From Algibacter miyuki (GTDB taxonomy: Bacteria > Bacteroidota > Bacteroidia > Flavobacteriales > Flavobacteriaceae), in NCBI RefSeq assembly GCF_030409805.1, contig NZ_JAUFQP010000013.1, forward strand, positions 248,001 to 312,000: DNA of 64,000 nucleotides, written 5' to 3'. Positions 1 to 10,706 of this stretch are shown here, piece after piece. The translations under genes were made by a program, and so were the position numbers. Numbering within the stretch: the first letter of the stretch is position 1; each line of letters starts with the position of its first letter. Under the pieces are notes generated by a model. It did not search any database, was not told the origin of the DNA, and was given only the letters and a program-made list of their open reading frames with translations.

Positions 1-1631
1 CTTCTATCAACTTAAAACCAATTGTGGTTAAAGGTGATAAAGTAAGCAAAGGTCAAGTTTTATGTGAAGGTTATGCTACTCAAAAAGGAGAGTTAGCTTT
101 AGGTAGAAACATGAAAGTAGCCTTTATGCCTTGGAAAGGGTATAACTTTGAGGATGCGATTGTAATTTCAGAAAAAGTTGTTCGTGAAGATATCTTTACA
201 TCAATTCATATTGATGAGTATTCTCTTGAAGTTAGAGATACTAAATTAGGTAACGAAGAATTAACTAATGATATTCCTAACGTTTCAGAAGAAGCTACTA
301 AAGACTTAGATGAAAACGGAATGATTCGTGTTGGTGCCGAGGTTAAACCTGGCGATATCCTAATTGGTAAAATTACACCAAAAGGAGAATCAGATCCAAC
401 ACCTGAAGAAAAATTATTACGTGCTATCTTTGGTGATAAAGCGGGTGATGTAAAAGATGCTTCTTTAAAAGCCTCTCCATCATTACACGGTGTAGTTATC
501 GAAAAGAAATTGTTCGCAAGAGCCGTAAAAGATAAGCGTAAAAGAGCTCAAGATAAAGATGATATCTTAGCTTTAGAAGCGCAATACGACAGAAAGTTTG
601 ATGATTTAAAAGATGTTTTAATCGAAAAACTTTTCAATATCGTAAACGGAAAAACTGCTCAAGGTATTTTTAACGATTTAGGTGAAGAAGTATTACCAAA
701 AGGTAAAAAGTTCACACTTAAAATGTTAAATGCTGTTGATGATTATGCGCATTTAGTGTCAGGTAAATGGACAACAGATGAGCATACGAATACTTTAGTT
801 GCCGATTTAATTCACAACTATAAAATTAAAGAAAACGATTTACAAGGTGGTTTACGTCGCGAGAAGTTCACAATTTCTGTAGGAGATGAGTTGCCAGCTG
901 GTATTATCAAACTTGCTAAAGTTTATATCGCTAAAAAACGTAAACTTAAAGTTGGAGATAAAATGGCAGGACGTCACGGTAACAAAGGTATTGTTGCTCG
1001 TATCGTTCGTCAAGAAGATATGCCTTTCTTAGAAGATGGAACACCGGTTGATATTGTATTAAACCCACTTGGTGTACCTTCTCGTATGAATATTGGTCAA
1101 ATTTATGAAACTGTTCTTGGATGGGCAGGTCAAAAATTAGGTCGTACTTATGCAACACCAATCTTTGATGGTGCAACTATAGAGCAAATTAACGGATTTA
1201 CAGATGAAGCTGGAATTCCAAGATACGGACATACTTATCTATACGATGGTGGTTCAGGGAAGCGTTTTGATCAACCAGCAACTGTTGGTGTGATTTACAT
1301 GCTGAAACTAGGACACATGGTTGATGATAAAATGCACGCACGTTCTATCGGACCTTACTCATTAATTACACAACAACCTCTTGGTGGTAAAGCACAATTT
1401 GGTGGTCAACGTTTTGGTGAGATGGAAGTTTGGGCACTTGAGGCTTATGGAGCATCAAGTACTTTACGAGAAATTTTAACTGTAAAATCTGATGATGTTA
1501 TTGGTAGAGCTAAAACTTACGAAGCAATCGTAAAAGGTGAACCAATGCCAGATCCAGGATTACCAGAATCATTCAACGTACTTATGCACGAATTGAAAGG
1601 TTTAGGATTGGATATCAGATTAGAGGAATAA
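1..1631 (+). CDS. rpoB: RNA polymerase beta subunit, C-terminal part
   Basis: This is the 3' part of rpoB, cut by the left edge of the window; the reading frame is open from base 3, so the GTG at 24 is not a real start. About 543 C-terminal residues are visible. They include the conserved active-site-proximal region ([14 protein letters not shown], then [12 protein letters not shown]) and the C-terminal clamp region ([20 protein letters not shown]) that anchors to beta prime. The family role is the catalytic beta subunit of RNA polymerase, forming the active centre with RpoC and the site of rifampicin binding (that part lies outside the window). It is followed 74 bp later by rpoC in the usual rpoBC order. 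Identity is certain. Confidence 0.98.
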   Translation, partial: SINLKPIVVKGDKVSKGQVLCEGYATQKGELALGRNMKVAFMPWKGYNFEDAIVISEKVVREDIFTSIHIDEYSLEVRDTKLGNEELTNDIPNVSEEATKDLDENGMIRVGAEVKPGDILIGKITPKGESDPTPEEKLLRAIFGDKAGDVKDASLKASPSLHGVVIEKKLFARAVKDKRKRAQDKDDILALEAQYDRKFDDLKDVLIEKLFNIVNGKTAQGIFNDLGEEVLPKGKKFTLKMLNAVDDYAHLVSGKWTTDEHTNTLVADLIHNYKIKENDLQGGLRREKFTISVGDELPAGIIKLAKVYIAKKRKLKVGDKMAGRHGNKGIVARIVRQEDMPFLEDGTPVDIVLNPLGVPSRMNIGQIYETVLGWAGQKLGRTYATPIFDGATIEQINGFTDEAGIPRYGHTYLYDGGSGKRFDQPATVGVIYMLKLGHMVDDKMHARSIGPYSLITQQPLGGKAQFGGQRFGEMEVWALEAYGASSTLREILTVKSDDVIGRAKTYEAIVKGEPMPDPGLPESFNVLMHELKGLGLDIRLEE

Positions 1632-1639
1632 AAAAAAAC

Positions 1640-1700
1640 TAGTAATCAGTGATCAGTTGGGAGTAAATACTGCCGACTGAATACTGAATACTGAATACTA
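1640..1700. repeat. short tandem repeat in rpoB-rpoC spacer
   Basis: The 74-bp spacer between rpoB and rpoC carries a run of short near-repeats: atcagt/gatcagt units at about 1650-1664, then three tandem copies of GAATACT within 1679-1699. A related tract (gtactgaatactgtatgctg) lies at about 45943-45962 beside one of the large interspersed repeats. No terminator is visible, so rpoB and rpoC should remain co-transcribed. Function unknown. Confidence 0.6.
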
Positions 1701-1705
1701 GAAAA

Positions 1706-4700
1706 ATGGCAAGAAAACAAGATAAGAATACAGTAAAGAGGTTTAATAAAATCTCAATTGGTTTAGCATCACCAGAGTCTATTTTAGCAGAATCTAGAGG
1801 TGAAGTTTTAAAACCTGAAACTATCAATTATCGAACACACAAACCAGAACGTGATGGTTTGTTCTGCGAGCGTATCTTCGGCCCTGTAAAGGATTACGAA
1901 TGTGCTTGTGGTAAATATAAAAGAATACGTTACAAAGGGATCGTTTGCGACCGTTGTGGTGTAGAAGTAACCGAAAAGAAAGTACGTCGTGATAGAGTAG
2001 GGCACATCAACTTAGTTGTACCTGTTGCTCATATTTGGTATTTCCGTTCGTTACCAAACAAAATAGGATACTTATTAGGTTTACCATCTAAGAAATTAGA
2101 TATGATTATTTATTACGAACGTTACGTCGTAATTCAACCTGGTAATGCTAAAAATGAAGAAGGTGAACCATTACAAAAAATGGATTTCCTTACGGAAGAA
2201 GAGTACTTAAACGTAATGGAATCTCTTCCACAAGACAATCAGTATTTAGATGATGAAGACCCTAACAAGTTTTTAGCTAAAATGGGTGCTGAATGTTTAA
2301 TCGACTTATTAGCACGTATCGATTTACAAACGTTATCATACGAATTACGTCATAAAGCAAATACTGAAACGTCTAAACAACGTAAAACAGAAGCTTTAAA
2401 ACGTTTACAAGTTGTTGAAGCGTTAAGAGAATCTAACAACAATAGAGAAAATCGTCCAGAATGGATGATTATGAAGGTTGTGCCAATTATTCCACCAGAA
2501 TTACGTCCTTTAGTGCCGTTAGATGGTGGTCGTTTCGCAACTTCAGATTTAAATGATTTATACCGTCGTGTAATTATTCGTAACAACCGTTTGAAAAGAT
2601 TGGTTGAGATAAAAGCACCAGAAGTTATTTTACGTAACGAAAAACGTATGTTACAGGAATCTGTAGATTCGTTATTCGATAATACACGTAAATCTTCAGC
2701 TGTAAAAACAGATTCTAACCGTCCGTTAAAATCATTATCCGATTCATTAAAAGGTAAGCAAGGACGTTTCCGTCAAAACTTACTTGGTAAGCGTGTTGAT
2801 TATTCTGCACGTTCGGTAATTGTTGTTGGACCAGAATTAAAGTTACACGAATGTGGATTGCCTAAAAACATGGCAGCAGAACTTTACAAACCTTTCGTAA
2901 TTAGAAAACTAATTGAAAGAGGTATCGTAAAAACTGTAAAATCTGCAAAGAAAATTATAGATAAAAGAGAACCAGTGGTTTGGGATATCTTGGAAAACGT
3001 TCTTAAAGGGCATCCAGTATTATTAAACCGCGCACCTACGTTACACCGTTTGGGTATTCAAGCGTTTCAACCTACATTAATTGAAGGTAAAGCGATTCAA
3101 TTACACCCATTAGTATGTACGGCATTTAACGCCGATTTCGATGGAGATCAAATGGCGGTGCATTTACCTCTTGGACCAGAAGCTATTTTAGAATGTCAAT
3201 TATTAATGTTGGCATCTCATAATATCTTAAATCCAGCTAACGGTTCGCCAGTAACGGTACCTTCTCAGGATATGGTACTTGGTCTGTACTACATGACCAA
3301 GCTACGTACGTCTACACCAGAAGTGCCAATTAAAGGTGAAGGTTTAACATTTTATTCTCCAGAGGAAGTAGAAATTGCTTTCAATGAAGAAATGGTAGAC
3401 TTAAATGCTGGTATTAAAGTTAGAACTATCGGTCTTAATGAAGATGGTAAACTTGATAAAATGATTATTGAAACTACTGTAGGTCGTGTGTTATTTAACC
3501 AACACGTACCACAGGCAGCTGGATATATTAACCAAGTATTAACCAAGAAATCTTTAAGAGATATTATTGGTGATATTTTGAAAGCAACTTCTGTTCCTGA
3601 AACGGCTGATTTCTTAGATGCGATTAGAACGTTAGGATTTAAGTTTGCATTCCAAGGTGGTCTATCATTCAGTTTAGGTGATATTATTATTCCACCAGAA
3701 AAACAATCAATGATTGATAAGGCTAACACGTTAGTTGAAGGTATTACCGGAAACTATAACATGGGTCTTATTACAAACAACGAACGTTACAACCAGGTTA
3801 TTGATATCTGGACATCGACAAATGCTGAATTAACAGAGTTGTCTATGAAACGTATTCGTGAAGATCAACAAGGGTTTAACTCGGTGTTTATGATGCTTGA
3901 CTCTGGAGCAAGGGGATCTAAAGAACAGATTCGTCAGCTTACAGGTATGCGTGGATTAATGGCGAAACCTAAAAAATCTACTGCAGGTGGGGGATCTATT
4001 ATTGAAAATCCAATTCTTTCTAACTTTAAGGAAGGTCTTTCAATTTTAGAATACTTTATCTCTACGCACGGTGCTCGTAAAGGTCTTGCGGATACGGCTC
4101 TTAAAACCGCCGATGCAGGTTACTTAACACGTCGTTTAGTAGATGTTTCTCAAGATGTTATTATTAACACAGAAGATTGTGGAACATTAAGAGGTGTAGA
4201 AGTTGAACCATTGAAGAAAAATGATGAAGTTGTTGAAACTTTAGAAGAAAGAATCGTTGGGCGTGTATCTTTAAATGATGTTTATAATCCATTAACCGAT
4301 GAGTTGTTAGTTTCAGCTGGTCAGTTAATCGAAGATGATATTGCTAAAACCATTCAAGCATCTCCAATTGAAAGCGTAGAAGTACGTTCTGCATTAAGTT
4401 GTGAGGCTTTAAAAGGTATTTGTGCTAAATGTTACGGACGTAACTTGGCTACCGGAAAAATGGTACAACGTGGTGAAGCTGTAGGTGTAGTTGCTGCACA
4501 ATCTATTGGAGAACCAGGTACACAGTTAACACTTCGTACATTCCACGTAGGTGGTATTGCAGGTAACATTTCAGAAGAAAACAAATTAATTGTTAAGTTT
4601 GATGGTGTTGCAGAAATTGAAGATTTAAAAACAGTTAAAGGTAAAGATAACGAAGGAAACGATATTGATGTTGTAATCTCTCGTACATCTGAACTTAAAC

Positions 4701-6007
4701 TTATTGATAAGAAAACAGGTATTGTATTAAGTACAAATAACATTCCTTACGGTTCTACGATTATTGTTAAAAATGGTCAGAAACTATCTAAAGGTGATGA
4801 AGTTTGTTCTTGGGATCCATATAACGGTGTTATTGTTTCAGAATTTGCTGGTAAAGTAAGGTATGAAAACATCGAACAAGGAGTTACTTACCAAGTAGAA
4901 ATAGATGAGCAAACAGGTTTCCAAGAGAAAGTAATTTCTGAATCTAGAAACAAAAAGCTTATTCCAACGCTTCATATTGAAGATTCTAAAGGAGAAACAA
5001 TGCGTTCTTACAACTTACCAGTTGGAGCACACATTATGATTGACGATAGTGAAAAAGTTATCGTTGGTAAGATTTTAGTTAAAATACCTCGTAAATCTGC
5101 TAAAGCAGGTGATATTACGGGTGGTTTACCTCGTGTAACTGAATTATTCGAAGCACGTAACCCATCTAACCCAGCAGTTGTTAGTGCTATTGATGGTGTG
5201 GTTTCTTTCGGAAAAATCAAACGTGGTAACCGTGAGATTATTATCGAATCGAAAACTGGAGATATTAAGAAATACTTAGTGAAATTATCAAGTCAGATTC
5301 TTGTTCAAGAAAATGATTTCGTAAAAGCAGGTATGCCTTTATCTGATGGTTCTATTACGCCTAACGATATTTTAAATATCAAAGGTCCATCTGCAGTGCA
5401 ACAATACTTAGTGAACGAAGTACAAGAGGTATACCGTTTACAAGGTGTGAAAATTAACGATAAGCACTTCGAGGTTGTAGTACGTCAAATGATGCGTAAA
5501 GTTAGAATTATCGATTCTGGTGATACAATTTTCTTAGAAGATCAATTAGCTCATAAAGCGGATTTCATTTTAGAAAATGATGAAATCTTCGGAATGAAAG
5601 TGGTTGATGACGCTGGAGAATCTACAAACTTAAAAGCAGGTCAAATTGTTTCACCTCGCGAATTAAGAGACGAGAACTCTATATTACGTCGTGAAGATAA
5701 AGCGCTTGTTTCTGCAAGAGATGCACAGCCAGCAACGGCAACTCCAATACTACAAGGTATTACGAGAGCATCACTTCAAACCAAATCGTTTATTTCAGCG
5801 GCTTCCTTCCAGGAAACAACTAAAGTACTTAACGAAGCAGCAGTAGCTGGTAAGGTAGATTCTTTAGAAGGTCTGAAAGAGAATGTAATTGTTGGACATA
5901 GAATTCCAGCAGGTACAGGTATGAGACGTTATACAGACATTATCGTAGGCTCAAAAGAAGAGTTTGACGAAATGATGCAAGTAAAACAAGAATTAAATTA
6001 TAATTAA
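1706..6007 (+). CDS. rpoC: RNA polymerase beta prime subunit
   Basis: Full-length RpoC of 1433 residues, close to the usual size in Bacteroidota. The N-terminal zinc site is C66, C68, C81 and C84; the catalytic magnesium motif NADFDGD lies at residues 475-481 with D477, D479 and D481; the second zinc site (EDCGTLRG, then [12 protein letters not shown]) lies in the C-terminal half, followed by the bridge-helix/trigger-loop type sequence [16 protein letters not shown]. The role is the catalytic beta prime subunit that completes the RNA polymerase active site with RpoB. The ATG at 1706 gives the canonical MARK start. It is the second gene of the rpoBC unit and is followed by a palindrome and a rho-independent terminator. 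Confidence 0.99.
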   Translation: MARKQDKNTVKRFNKISIGLASPESILAESRGEVLKPETINYRTHKPERDGLFCERIFGPVKDYECACGKYKRIRYKGIVCDRCGVEVTEKKVRRDRVGHINLVVPVAHIWYFRSLPNKIGYLLGLPSKKLDMIIYYERYVVIQPGNAKNEEGEPLQKMDFLTEEEYLNVMESLPQDNQYLDDEDPNKFLAKMGAECLIDLLARIDLQTLSYELRHKANTETSKQRKTEALKRLQVVEALRESNNNRENRPEWMIMKVVPIIPPELRPLVPLDGGRFATSDLNDLYRRVIIRNNRLKRLVEIKAPEVILRNEKRMLQESVDSLFDNTRKSSAVKTDSNRPLKSLSDSLKGKQGRFRQNLLGKRVDYSARSVIVVGPELKLHECGLPKNMAAELYKPFVIRKLIERGIVKTVKSAKKIIDKREPVVWDILENVLKGHPVLLNRAPTLHRLGIQAFQPTLIEGKAIQLHPLVCTAFNADFDGDQMAVHLPLGPEAILECQLLMLASHNILNPANGSPVTVPSQDMVLGLYYMTKLRTSTPEVPIKGEGLTFYSPEEVEIAFNEEMVDLNAGIKVRTIGLNEDGKLDKMIIETTVGRVLFNQHVPQAAGYINQVLTKKSLRDIIGDILKATSVPETADFLDAIRTLGFKFAFQGGLSFSLGDIIIPPEKQSMIDKANTLVEGITGNYNMGLITNNERYNQVIDIWTSTNAELTELSMKRIREDQQGFNSVFMMLDSGARGSKEQIRQLTGMRGLMAKPKKSTAGGGSIIENPILSNFKEGLSILEYFISTHGARKGLADTALKTADAGYLTRRLVDVSQDVIINTEDCGTLRGVEVEPLKKNDEVVETLEERIVGRVSLNDVYNPLTDELLVSAGQLIEDDIAKTIQASPIESVEVRSALSCEALKGICAKCYGRNLATGKMVQRGEAVGVVAAQSIGEPGTQLTLRTFHVGGIAGNISEENKLIVKFDGVAEIEDLKTVKGKDNEGNDIDVVISRTSELKLIDKKTGIVLSTNNIPYGSTIIVKNGQKLSKGDEVCSWDPYNGVIVSEFAGKVRYENIEQGVTYQVEIDEQTGFQEKVISESRNKKLIPTLHIEDSKGETMRSYNLPVGAHIMIDDSEKVIVGKILVKIPRKSAKAGDITGGLPRVTELFEARNPSNPAVVSAIDGVVSFGKIKRGNREIIIESKTGDIKKYLVKLSSQILVQENDFVKAGMPLSDGSITPNDILNIKGPSAVQQYLVNEVQEVYRLQGVKINDKHFEVVVRQMMRKVRIIDSGDTIFLEDQLAHKADFILENDEIFGMKVVDDAGESTNLKAGQIVSPRELRDENSILRREDKALVSARDAQPATATPILQGITRASLQTKSFISAASFQETTKVLNEAAVAGKVDSLEGLKENVIVGHRIPAGTGMRRYTDIIVGSKEEFDEMMQVKQELNYN

Positions 6008-6013
6008 TAATTG

Positions 6014-6069
6014 CGATTCCTGCGAAAGCGGGAATCTCAATTATTTACGCTCAACGCAGGTTGAGATTC
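6014..6069. repeat. palindromic intergenic element after rpoC
   Basis: Two nested inverted repeats follow the rpoC stop. The first (6014-6035) is a GATTCCTGC stem closed by a GAAA loop. The second pairs GAATCTCAA at 6032-6040 with TTGAGATTC at 6061-6069. The GAAA-capped palindrome resembles shorter ones at 21220 and 23182, so it is probably a small interspersed palindromic unit. Confidence 0.6.
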
Positions 6070-6085
6070 TGATTAAATAAAAAAT

Positions 6086-6118
6086 GTCCTGCTAAATTTA
6101 TAGTGGGACTTTTTTTTT
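6086..6118 (+). terminator. rho-independent terminator of rpoBC
   Basis: GTCCTGCT (6086-6093) pairs with AGTGGGAC (6102-6109), including two G-T pairs, followed by nine Ts. It lies 80 bp after the rpoC stop and ends the rpoBC unit ahead of the DUF3467 gene. Confidence 0.8.
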
Positions 6119-6174
6119 GAAAACAATAAATAATAAGGCTTCCATACCCATGGGGGTTAAAAACATAATTTTCA

Positions 6175-6492
6175 ATGGCAAACGAAAAAGAGGCTCCTAA
6201 GCAGGGGCAAATAAATATTGAGTTGGACGAAAAAGTTGCAGAAGGAACCTATTCTAACTTGGCAATTATCAATCATTCGGTTTCCGAATTTGTAGTCGAT
6301 TTTGTAAACATCATGCCTGGTGTACCAAAAAGTAAGGTAAAATCACGAATTATTTTAACACCGCAACATGCCAAGCGCTTACTTAAAGCTTTAGGTGAGA
6401 ATGTAACCCGTTTTGAGCATGCTCATGGCGAGATTAAGGATTATGAACAACCTCCAATCCCTTTGAATTTTGGACCCACTGGACAAGCTTAA
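6175..6492 (+). CDS. DUF3467 family protein
   Basis: A 105-residue soluble protein without signal peptide or membrane segment. The sequence (around SNLAIINHSVSEFVVDF, PGVPKSKVKSRIILTPQHAKRL and the C-terminal PPIPLNFGP) matches the DUF3467 family as I remember it, which in Bacteroidota commonly follows rpoC. Function is unknown. The ATG at 6175 gives the usual MANE start. It sits between the rpoC terminator and a bidirectional terminator shared with prfC, so it is probably transcribed alone. Confidence 0.9.
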   Translation: MANEKEAPKQGQINIELDEKVAEGTYSNLAIINHSVSEFVVDFVNIMPGVPKSKVKSRIILTPQHAKRLLKALGENVTRFEHAHGEIKDYEQPPIPLNFGPTGQA

Positions 6493-6500
6493 ATTATAAA

Positions 6501-6539
6501 AAAAGCCCTTTGAATATAAATATTCAAAGGGCTTTTTTT
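6501..6539. terminator. bidirectional terminator, DUF3467/prfC
   Basis: A perfect AAGCCCTTTGAAT stem with A-rich 5' flank and seven Ts after it lies between the convergent DUF3467 and prfC genes, so it can serve both strands. Confidence 0.9.
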
Positions 6540-6610
6540 ATACCTCCAATTTATAAAGGTGAAATATGTATGAGATCACTTCTTTTTTTGGGCTAAAAAA
6601 TCAATTTCTA

Positions 6611-8200
6611 TTATTTAAATTCAGAAACAAAATGAAACTTAATACTTGGGTATTTCTGTTGTGTCATTTGTAAAGAGAACGAGGAATCGGCTAAAAACAC
6701 CAATTGGTTTTGTTTATCCTTTGCAAGAAAACGTTGCTTTACTCGCACAAACTCTTTGTACTCATCGTTTTTAGGGTCTTTTGGTTCAACCCAACAGGCT
6801 TTAAATACATTGAGGTTCTCGTAGGTACATTTAGCACCATATTCGTGTTCTAATCGGTATTGAATAACTTCATACTGAAGCGCTCCAACGGTTCCAATCA
6901 CTTTTCGTCCGTTAAGTTCTAAAGTAAATAATTGCGCAACACCTTCGTCCATTAATTGGTCGATTCCTTTAAAAAGTTGTTTGGATTTTAATGGGTCGGC
7001 ATTATTAATATATCTAAAATGTTCTGGAGAAAAACTCGGTACACCTTTATAGTTTAAAATTTCACCTTCTGTTAAAGTATCTCCAATTTTAAACGTTCCG
7101 GTATCTTGTAAACCTACAATATCACCAGGATAGGAGATATCTACAATCTCTTTCTTTTCAGCGAAAAAAGCATTCGGACTAGAAAATTTCACCTTCTTAT
7201 TATGGCGTACGTGCAAGTATGGTGCGTTTCTTTTAAATTCACCCGAAACTATTTTAACGAAAGCTAAACGGTTTCTATGGTTTGGATCCATGTTGGCATG
7301 TATTTTAAATACAAACCCCGTAAATTTATCTTCGTCTGGTTTTACTAGACGTTCTTCACTTTGTTTTGGTCTTGGTTTTGGAGCAATTTCAACAAAACAA
7401 TCTAACAATTCACGAACTCCAAAATTGTTTAAGGCCGAACCGAAAAATACAGGCTGTTGTTCACCATTGAGGTAGGTTTCTTTATCAAATTCAGGATAAA
7501 TACCTTCAACAAGTTCAATTTCTTCACGAAGTGTGTTTGCTGCTTTTTCTCCAATCAACTTGTCTAATTCCGGCGAAGCCAAATCTGAAATTTCAATAGT
7601 TTCTTCTATATCCTTTCTGCTATCACCGCTAAATAGATTAACGTTTTTCTCCCAGATATTATAAATCCCTTTAAAATCGTAACCCATACCAATAGGGAAA
7701 CTTAATGGCGCAACTTTCAACCCTAATTTTTGTTCAACTTCATCTAATAAATCGAAAGCATCTTTACCTTCACGATCCATTTTATTGATAAAAACTATCA
7801 TAGGGATGTTTCGCATTCGGCAAACTTCAACCAGTTTTTCTGTTTGTTCCTCAACACCTTTTGCAACATCAATAACAACAATAACGCTATCTACTGCGGT
7901 AAGTGTTCTAAAAGTATCTTCAGCAAAATCTTTGTGACCAGGCGTATCTAAAATATTTATTTTGATGCCATTGTACTCAAAAGCAAGTACCGATGTTGCT
8001 ACCGAAATTCCACGCTGACGCTCAATTTCCATAAAGTCACTCGTAGCTCCTTTCTTTATTTTATTACTTTTTACGGCACCAGCTTCTTGTATGGCGCCAC
8101 CAAATAGTAGTAATTTTTCTGTTAAGGTTGTTTTTCCGGCATCGGGATGCGAAATAATACCAAAAGTTCGTCTGCGTTGTATTTCTTTTAAAAAACTCAT
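6611..8200 (-). CDS. prfC: peptide chain release factor 3
   Basis: Full-length 529-residue translational GTPase. The G1 motif HPDAGKTT is at residues 18-25, the effector region ERQRGISV near 60-67, G3 DTPGHKDF at 85-92 and G4 NKMD at 139-142, followed by the beta-barrel and C-terminal domains typical of RF3. The family role is a GTPase that releases RF1/RF2 from the ribosome after peptide release. The length and the MSFLKEIQRRRTFGIISHPDAG start match RF3 rather than EF-G, which is much longer. It is convergent with the DUF3467 gene and divergent from the response regulator at 8465. Confidence 0.97.
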   Translation of the reverse strand: MSFLKEIQRRRTFGIISHPDAGKTTLTEKLLLFGGAIQEAGAVKSNKIKKGATSDFMEIERQRGISVATSVLAFEYNGIKINILDTPGHKDFAEDTFRTLTAVDSVIVVIDVAKGVEEQTEKLVEVCRMRNIPMIVFINKMDREGKDAFDLLDEVEQKLGLKVAPLSFPIGMGYDFKGIYNIWEKNVNLFSGDSRKDIEETIEISDLASPELDKLIGEKAANTLREEIELVEGIYPEFDKETYLNGEQQPVFFGSALNNFGVRELLDCFVEIAPKPRPKQSEERLVKPDEDKFTGFVFKIHANMDPNHRNRLAFVKIVSGEFKRNAPYLHVRHNKKVKFSSPNAFFAEKKEIVDISYPGDIVGLQDTGTFKIGDTLTEGEILNYKGVPSFSPEHFRYINNADPLKSKQLFKGIDQLMDEGVAQLFTLELNGRKVIGTVGALQYEVIQYRLEHEYGAKCTYENLNVFKACWVEPKDPKNDEYKEFVRVKQRFLAKDKQNQLVFLADSSFSLQMTQQKYPSIKFHFVSEFK

Positions 8201-8464
8201 AAATTCATGTTGAAAAGCGAGTGCAAATATAAGTGTAAATATAGATATTACAGTATTATAAGCGGGTTAAATAGGTTGTCTATCATCAGAAAAAATGAAG
8301 TTTTGCCCCATATCACCTGCTTTAATGAAAGTTAGTTTGATAACTCACTCATAATTTTGCGATTTTTTAAAATGTTTTGTCTAAATTTATACCTTATTTC
8401 GTCTTGAGGGAGTGCGAAATAACTGATATTTCAAATGTAAATTGCTAGATTTTAATAATAAATT

Positions 8465-9112
8465 ATGAAAAATGACAAGACGTCGGTAATTGTAATTGAG
8501 GATGACGAGGTACTTTTAGATGCTTATGAGTATTACATAAACTCTTACGAAGGTTTTGAGTTAATAGGGATGTATAGTACTGTAACCAGTGCGCTTAAGA
8601 ATTACGACAATGTACAACCAGATATTATTGTTAGTGATATTTCTATGCCTGGATTAAACGGTATAGAAGGTGTAAAAAAGTTTAAAACGCTTAATGAATC
8701 GATTAAAATTATTCTAATAAGTGTACACGATGAAGTCGATTATATTTTAGATTTTATTGAAAGTAGGGTTGATGGTTACTTAACCAAACCCATTAGTAAG
8801 GATAGTTTGTTGAATGCTTTGGAATCTGTTTTAGTAGGCGGTATGCCGTTAACAGGCGATGTGTCTAAGCAAATTGTTAACATGCTTCGAAATCAGAAGG
8901 AAGACGATTTTATTGTTGAAAATATATTTTCTGAACGGGAAGCCGAAATTTTAAATTTGTTTACCAAAGGATACACGTATAAAGCTATAGCTGAAACGCT
9001 TTTTATAACACATAGTACGGTTAATTTTCATATTCAGAATATTTACTGTAAACTAGATGTTAATAATAAATCGGACGCATTGGATAAATTGAAAAATAAC
9101 AAGTTAAAATAA
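8465..9112 (+). CDS. orphan NarL/LuxR-type response regulator
   Basis: A 215-residue regulator with an N-terminal receiver domain (acidic pair D13/D14, phospho-acceptor D58 in SDISMPGLNG, conserved Ser/Thr in LISVHDE and Lys in the LTKPIS turn near 108) and a C-terminal LuxR-type helix-turn-helix (FSEREAEILNLFTKGYTYKAIAETLFITHSTVNFHIQNIY). It is expected to bind DNA as a phosphorylated dimer. No histidine kinase gene is next to it; the nearest kinase is at 31.5 kb and has its own regulator. A TAATTTTG box at 8352-8359 could be its -7 element, but no good -33 element is at the right distance. It is followed by a terminator at 9145. Confidence 0.92.
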   Translation: MKNDKTSVIVIEDDEVLLDAYEYYINSYEGFELIGMYSTVTSALKNYDNVQPDIIVSDISMPGLNGIEGVKKFKTLNESIKIILISVHDEVDYILDFIESRVDGYLTKPISKDSLLNALESVLVGGMPLTGDVSKQIVNMLRNQKEDDFIVENIFSEREAEILNLFTKGYTYKAIAETLFITHSTVNFHIQNIYCKLDVNNKSDALDKLKNNKLK

Positions 9113-9144
9113 TGGCTTGTTTTTTTAACTTCAAAGTATTTTAG

Positions 9145-9176
9145 AACCTATATCAAATGATGTGGGTTTTTTTATT
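9145..9176 (+). terminator. terminator after response regulator
   Basis: AACCTATATCA and TGATGTGGGTT can pair over about nine bases, with two G-T pairs, followed by seven Ts. It ends the single-gene regulator transcript. Confidence 0.7.
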
Positions 9177-9341
9177 TCCATTATTAAGGTGTCTTTCTAT
9201 TTGTACATGGTTTTGATATAAATAAACAGAAAGGTTTCTGATGAATTGAAAACAAATTTGTTAAATAGATGAAAAGAAAGAATTTCTAAGCCACATAATA
9301 TGTTTAATTTAGTATTGTTCTAATTATTAAAAATTAGTTGG

Positions 9342-9349
9342 TATTTTTG
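9342..9349 (+). promoter_or_regulatory. -7 promoter element of idi
   Basis: TATTTTTG fits the Bacteroidota TAnnTTTG box and ends six bases before the ATG at 9356, so the transcript would have almost no leader. A TTG at 9315-9317 is 24 bp upstream, somewhat too far for a standard -33 element. Confidence 0.5.
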
Positions 9350-9355
9350 TATTCT

Positions 9356-9877
9356 ATGATGGAAGAAAAAGTTGTTTTAGTAAACGAAAAAGATGAACAA
9401 ATAGGTTTAATGCCTAAATTAGAAGCCCATGAAAAAGCCGTATTGCATCGTGCATTTTCAGTTTTTGTTTTTAATGATAAAAACGAACTCATGTTGCAAC
9501 AACGGGCTTTAGATAAATATCATTCGCCAGGATTATGGACAAATACTTGCTGCAGTCACCAACGTGATGGTGAAAGTAATCTTGAAGCTGGTAAAAGACG
9601 CTTGCAAGAAGAAATGGGGTTTGTAGTGCCACTTAAAGAAAGCATATCCTTTATTTATAAAGCGCCTTTTGATAATGGATTAACCGAACATGAGTACGAC
9701 CATATCATGATTGGATACTCAAATGAGGAACCCGTAATAAACCCAGAGGAAGTGGCAAGCTGGAAGTGGATGAGTCTCGATGATATAAAAGTCGACATGA
9801 AACAAAATCCAGAAGAATACACCGCATGGTTTAAAATTATATTCGAGAAATTTTACGAGCACATAAACCTATCTTAA
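9356..9877 (+). CDS. idi: isopentenyl-diphosphate delta-isomerase (type 1)
   Basis: A 173-residue Nudix-fold enzyme that interconverts isopentenyl and dimethylallyl diphosphate for isoprenoid synthesis. The catalytic Cys is in TNTCCSHQRDGE, a Nudix-like RRLQEEMGF follows, and the catalytic Glu/metal region EHEYDHIMIGY is present. The frame is open upstream to a TTG at 9338, but the tandem ATGs at 9356 and 9359 fit the family length, and a promoter box overlaps the upstream part. The pterin synthase gene starts 2 bp after its stop, so the two form an operon. Confidence 0.95.
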   Translation: MMEEKVVLVNEKDEQIGLMPKLEAHEKAVLHRAFSVFVFNDKNELMLQQRALDKYHSPGLWTNTCCSHQRDGESNLEAGKRRLQEEMGFVVPLKESISFIYKAPFDNGLTEHEYDHIMIGYSNEEPVINPEEVASWKWMSLDDIKVDMKQNPEEYTAWFKIIFEKFYEHINLS

Positions 9878-9879
9878 AT

Positions 9880-10290
9880 ATGGAAGTAACCGTAAGTAGA
9901 AAAGGACATTTTAATGCGGCACACCGTTTGTACCACAAAGACTGGAGTTTTGAAAAAAACGAAGCCGTTTTTGGTAAATGTAATAACCCCAATTTTCATG
10001 GGCACAATTACGAACTTATTGTTAGTGTTACTGGTGAAATAGATCCAGAAACTGGTTTTGTTGTTGATATGAAAATCCTAAAAGATTTGATTAAGTCGGA
10101 AGTAGAAGATGCCTTCGATCATAAAAACCTGAATTTAGAAGTTCCGGAATTTAAAGATCTAAACCCAACGGCCGAAAATATAGTAGTTGTTATCTATAAT
10201 AAATTGAAACCAAAATTAGACTCTAAGTTGGCTTTAGAAATAACATTATTTGAAACGCCTCGAAATTTTGTAAGCTATTCCGGAAAATAA
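9880..10290 (+). CDS. 6-pyruvoyl-tetrahydropterin synthase family protein
   Basis: A 136-residue T-fold enzyme. The zinc ligands are H15 (FNAAHR) and H40/H42 (HGHNYE), and the catalytic Cys is C34 in GKCNNPN. The motif order and the DHKNLN segment resemble the animal-type 6-pyruvoyl-tetrahydropterin synthase more than bacterial QueD, where the Cys region usually reads differently; this is a judgement from memory. The expected reaction is conversion of dihydroneopterin triphosphate to a pyruvoyl-pterin, or to the queuosine precursor if it acts as QueD. It starts 2 bp after idi, so the two are co-transcribed. No other pterin or queuosine gene is in the window. Confidence 0.88.
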   Translation: MEVTVSRKGHFNAAHRLYHKDWSFEKNEAVFGKCNNPNFHGHNYELIVSVTGEIDPETGFVVDMKILKDLIKSEVEDAFDHKNLNLEVPEFKDLNPTAENIVVVIYNKLKPKLDSKLALEITLFETPRNFVSYSGK

Positions 10291-10422
10291 AGTATTGCCC
10301 AAAAGAGCCACCTCATAAAATATATTTAGCGGTTTAATGTGTATGTTATTAAATTAGTGCTAAAAATGTTACACGTTAAAAACTTTATGTTTAATTTTGT
10401 CAAAATTTAAAAAGTAAAAAAA

Positions 10423-10689
10423 ATGGCAAATGTTAGAAACCTAAAAAAAGACATTAACTATGTTTTAGGTGATATTATAGAAGCAGTTTACGTATGGGAA
10501 TTCGCAAACACAGATAAAGATACTAAAGGAAGTGAAGCAATTATTGATGAAGCAATCACTACTTTCGATGAGTTAATTGTAAAAGTAAATGCAAAAAACG
10601 AAAACCCTAAAGCTCATTTCAAAGCTATTAATAGCGAATTAGAGACTAAAGGAAGAGCGTTAATTGAAAAAATCAATAATCTAGGATAA
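10423..10689 (+). CDS. small conserved flavobacterial protein, unknown function
   Basis: An 88-residue, mostly helical soluble protein rich in Lys, Glu and Asn, without signal peptide, membrane segment or Cys. I recognise it only as a conserved hypothetical type in flavobacteria. Sequence such as KKDINYVLGDIIEAVYVWE and a charged C-terminal half suggest a helical bundle. An A-rich tract (aaaaagtaaaaaaaatg) precedes the ATG, as is typical for well-expressed genes in this group. TAATTTTG at about 10391-10398 may be its -7 box. It is followed by the tRNA-Thr promoter. Confidence 0.8.
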   Translation: MANVRNLKKDINYVLGDIIEAVYVWEFANTDKDTKGSEAIIDEAITTFDELIVKVNAKNENPKAHFKAINSELETKGRALIEKINNLG

Positions 10690-10706
10690 TTTTTTTTAAC
10701 AAAAAG

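Noticed and set aside
1..1631. rpoB as a truncated pseudogene
   Set aside because: The frame is open to the first bases of the window, so it is cut by the window edge.
3352..3729. 125-codon frame opposite rpoC
   Set aside because: Antisense shadow of a conserved part of rpoC, without start signals or family likeness.
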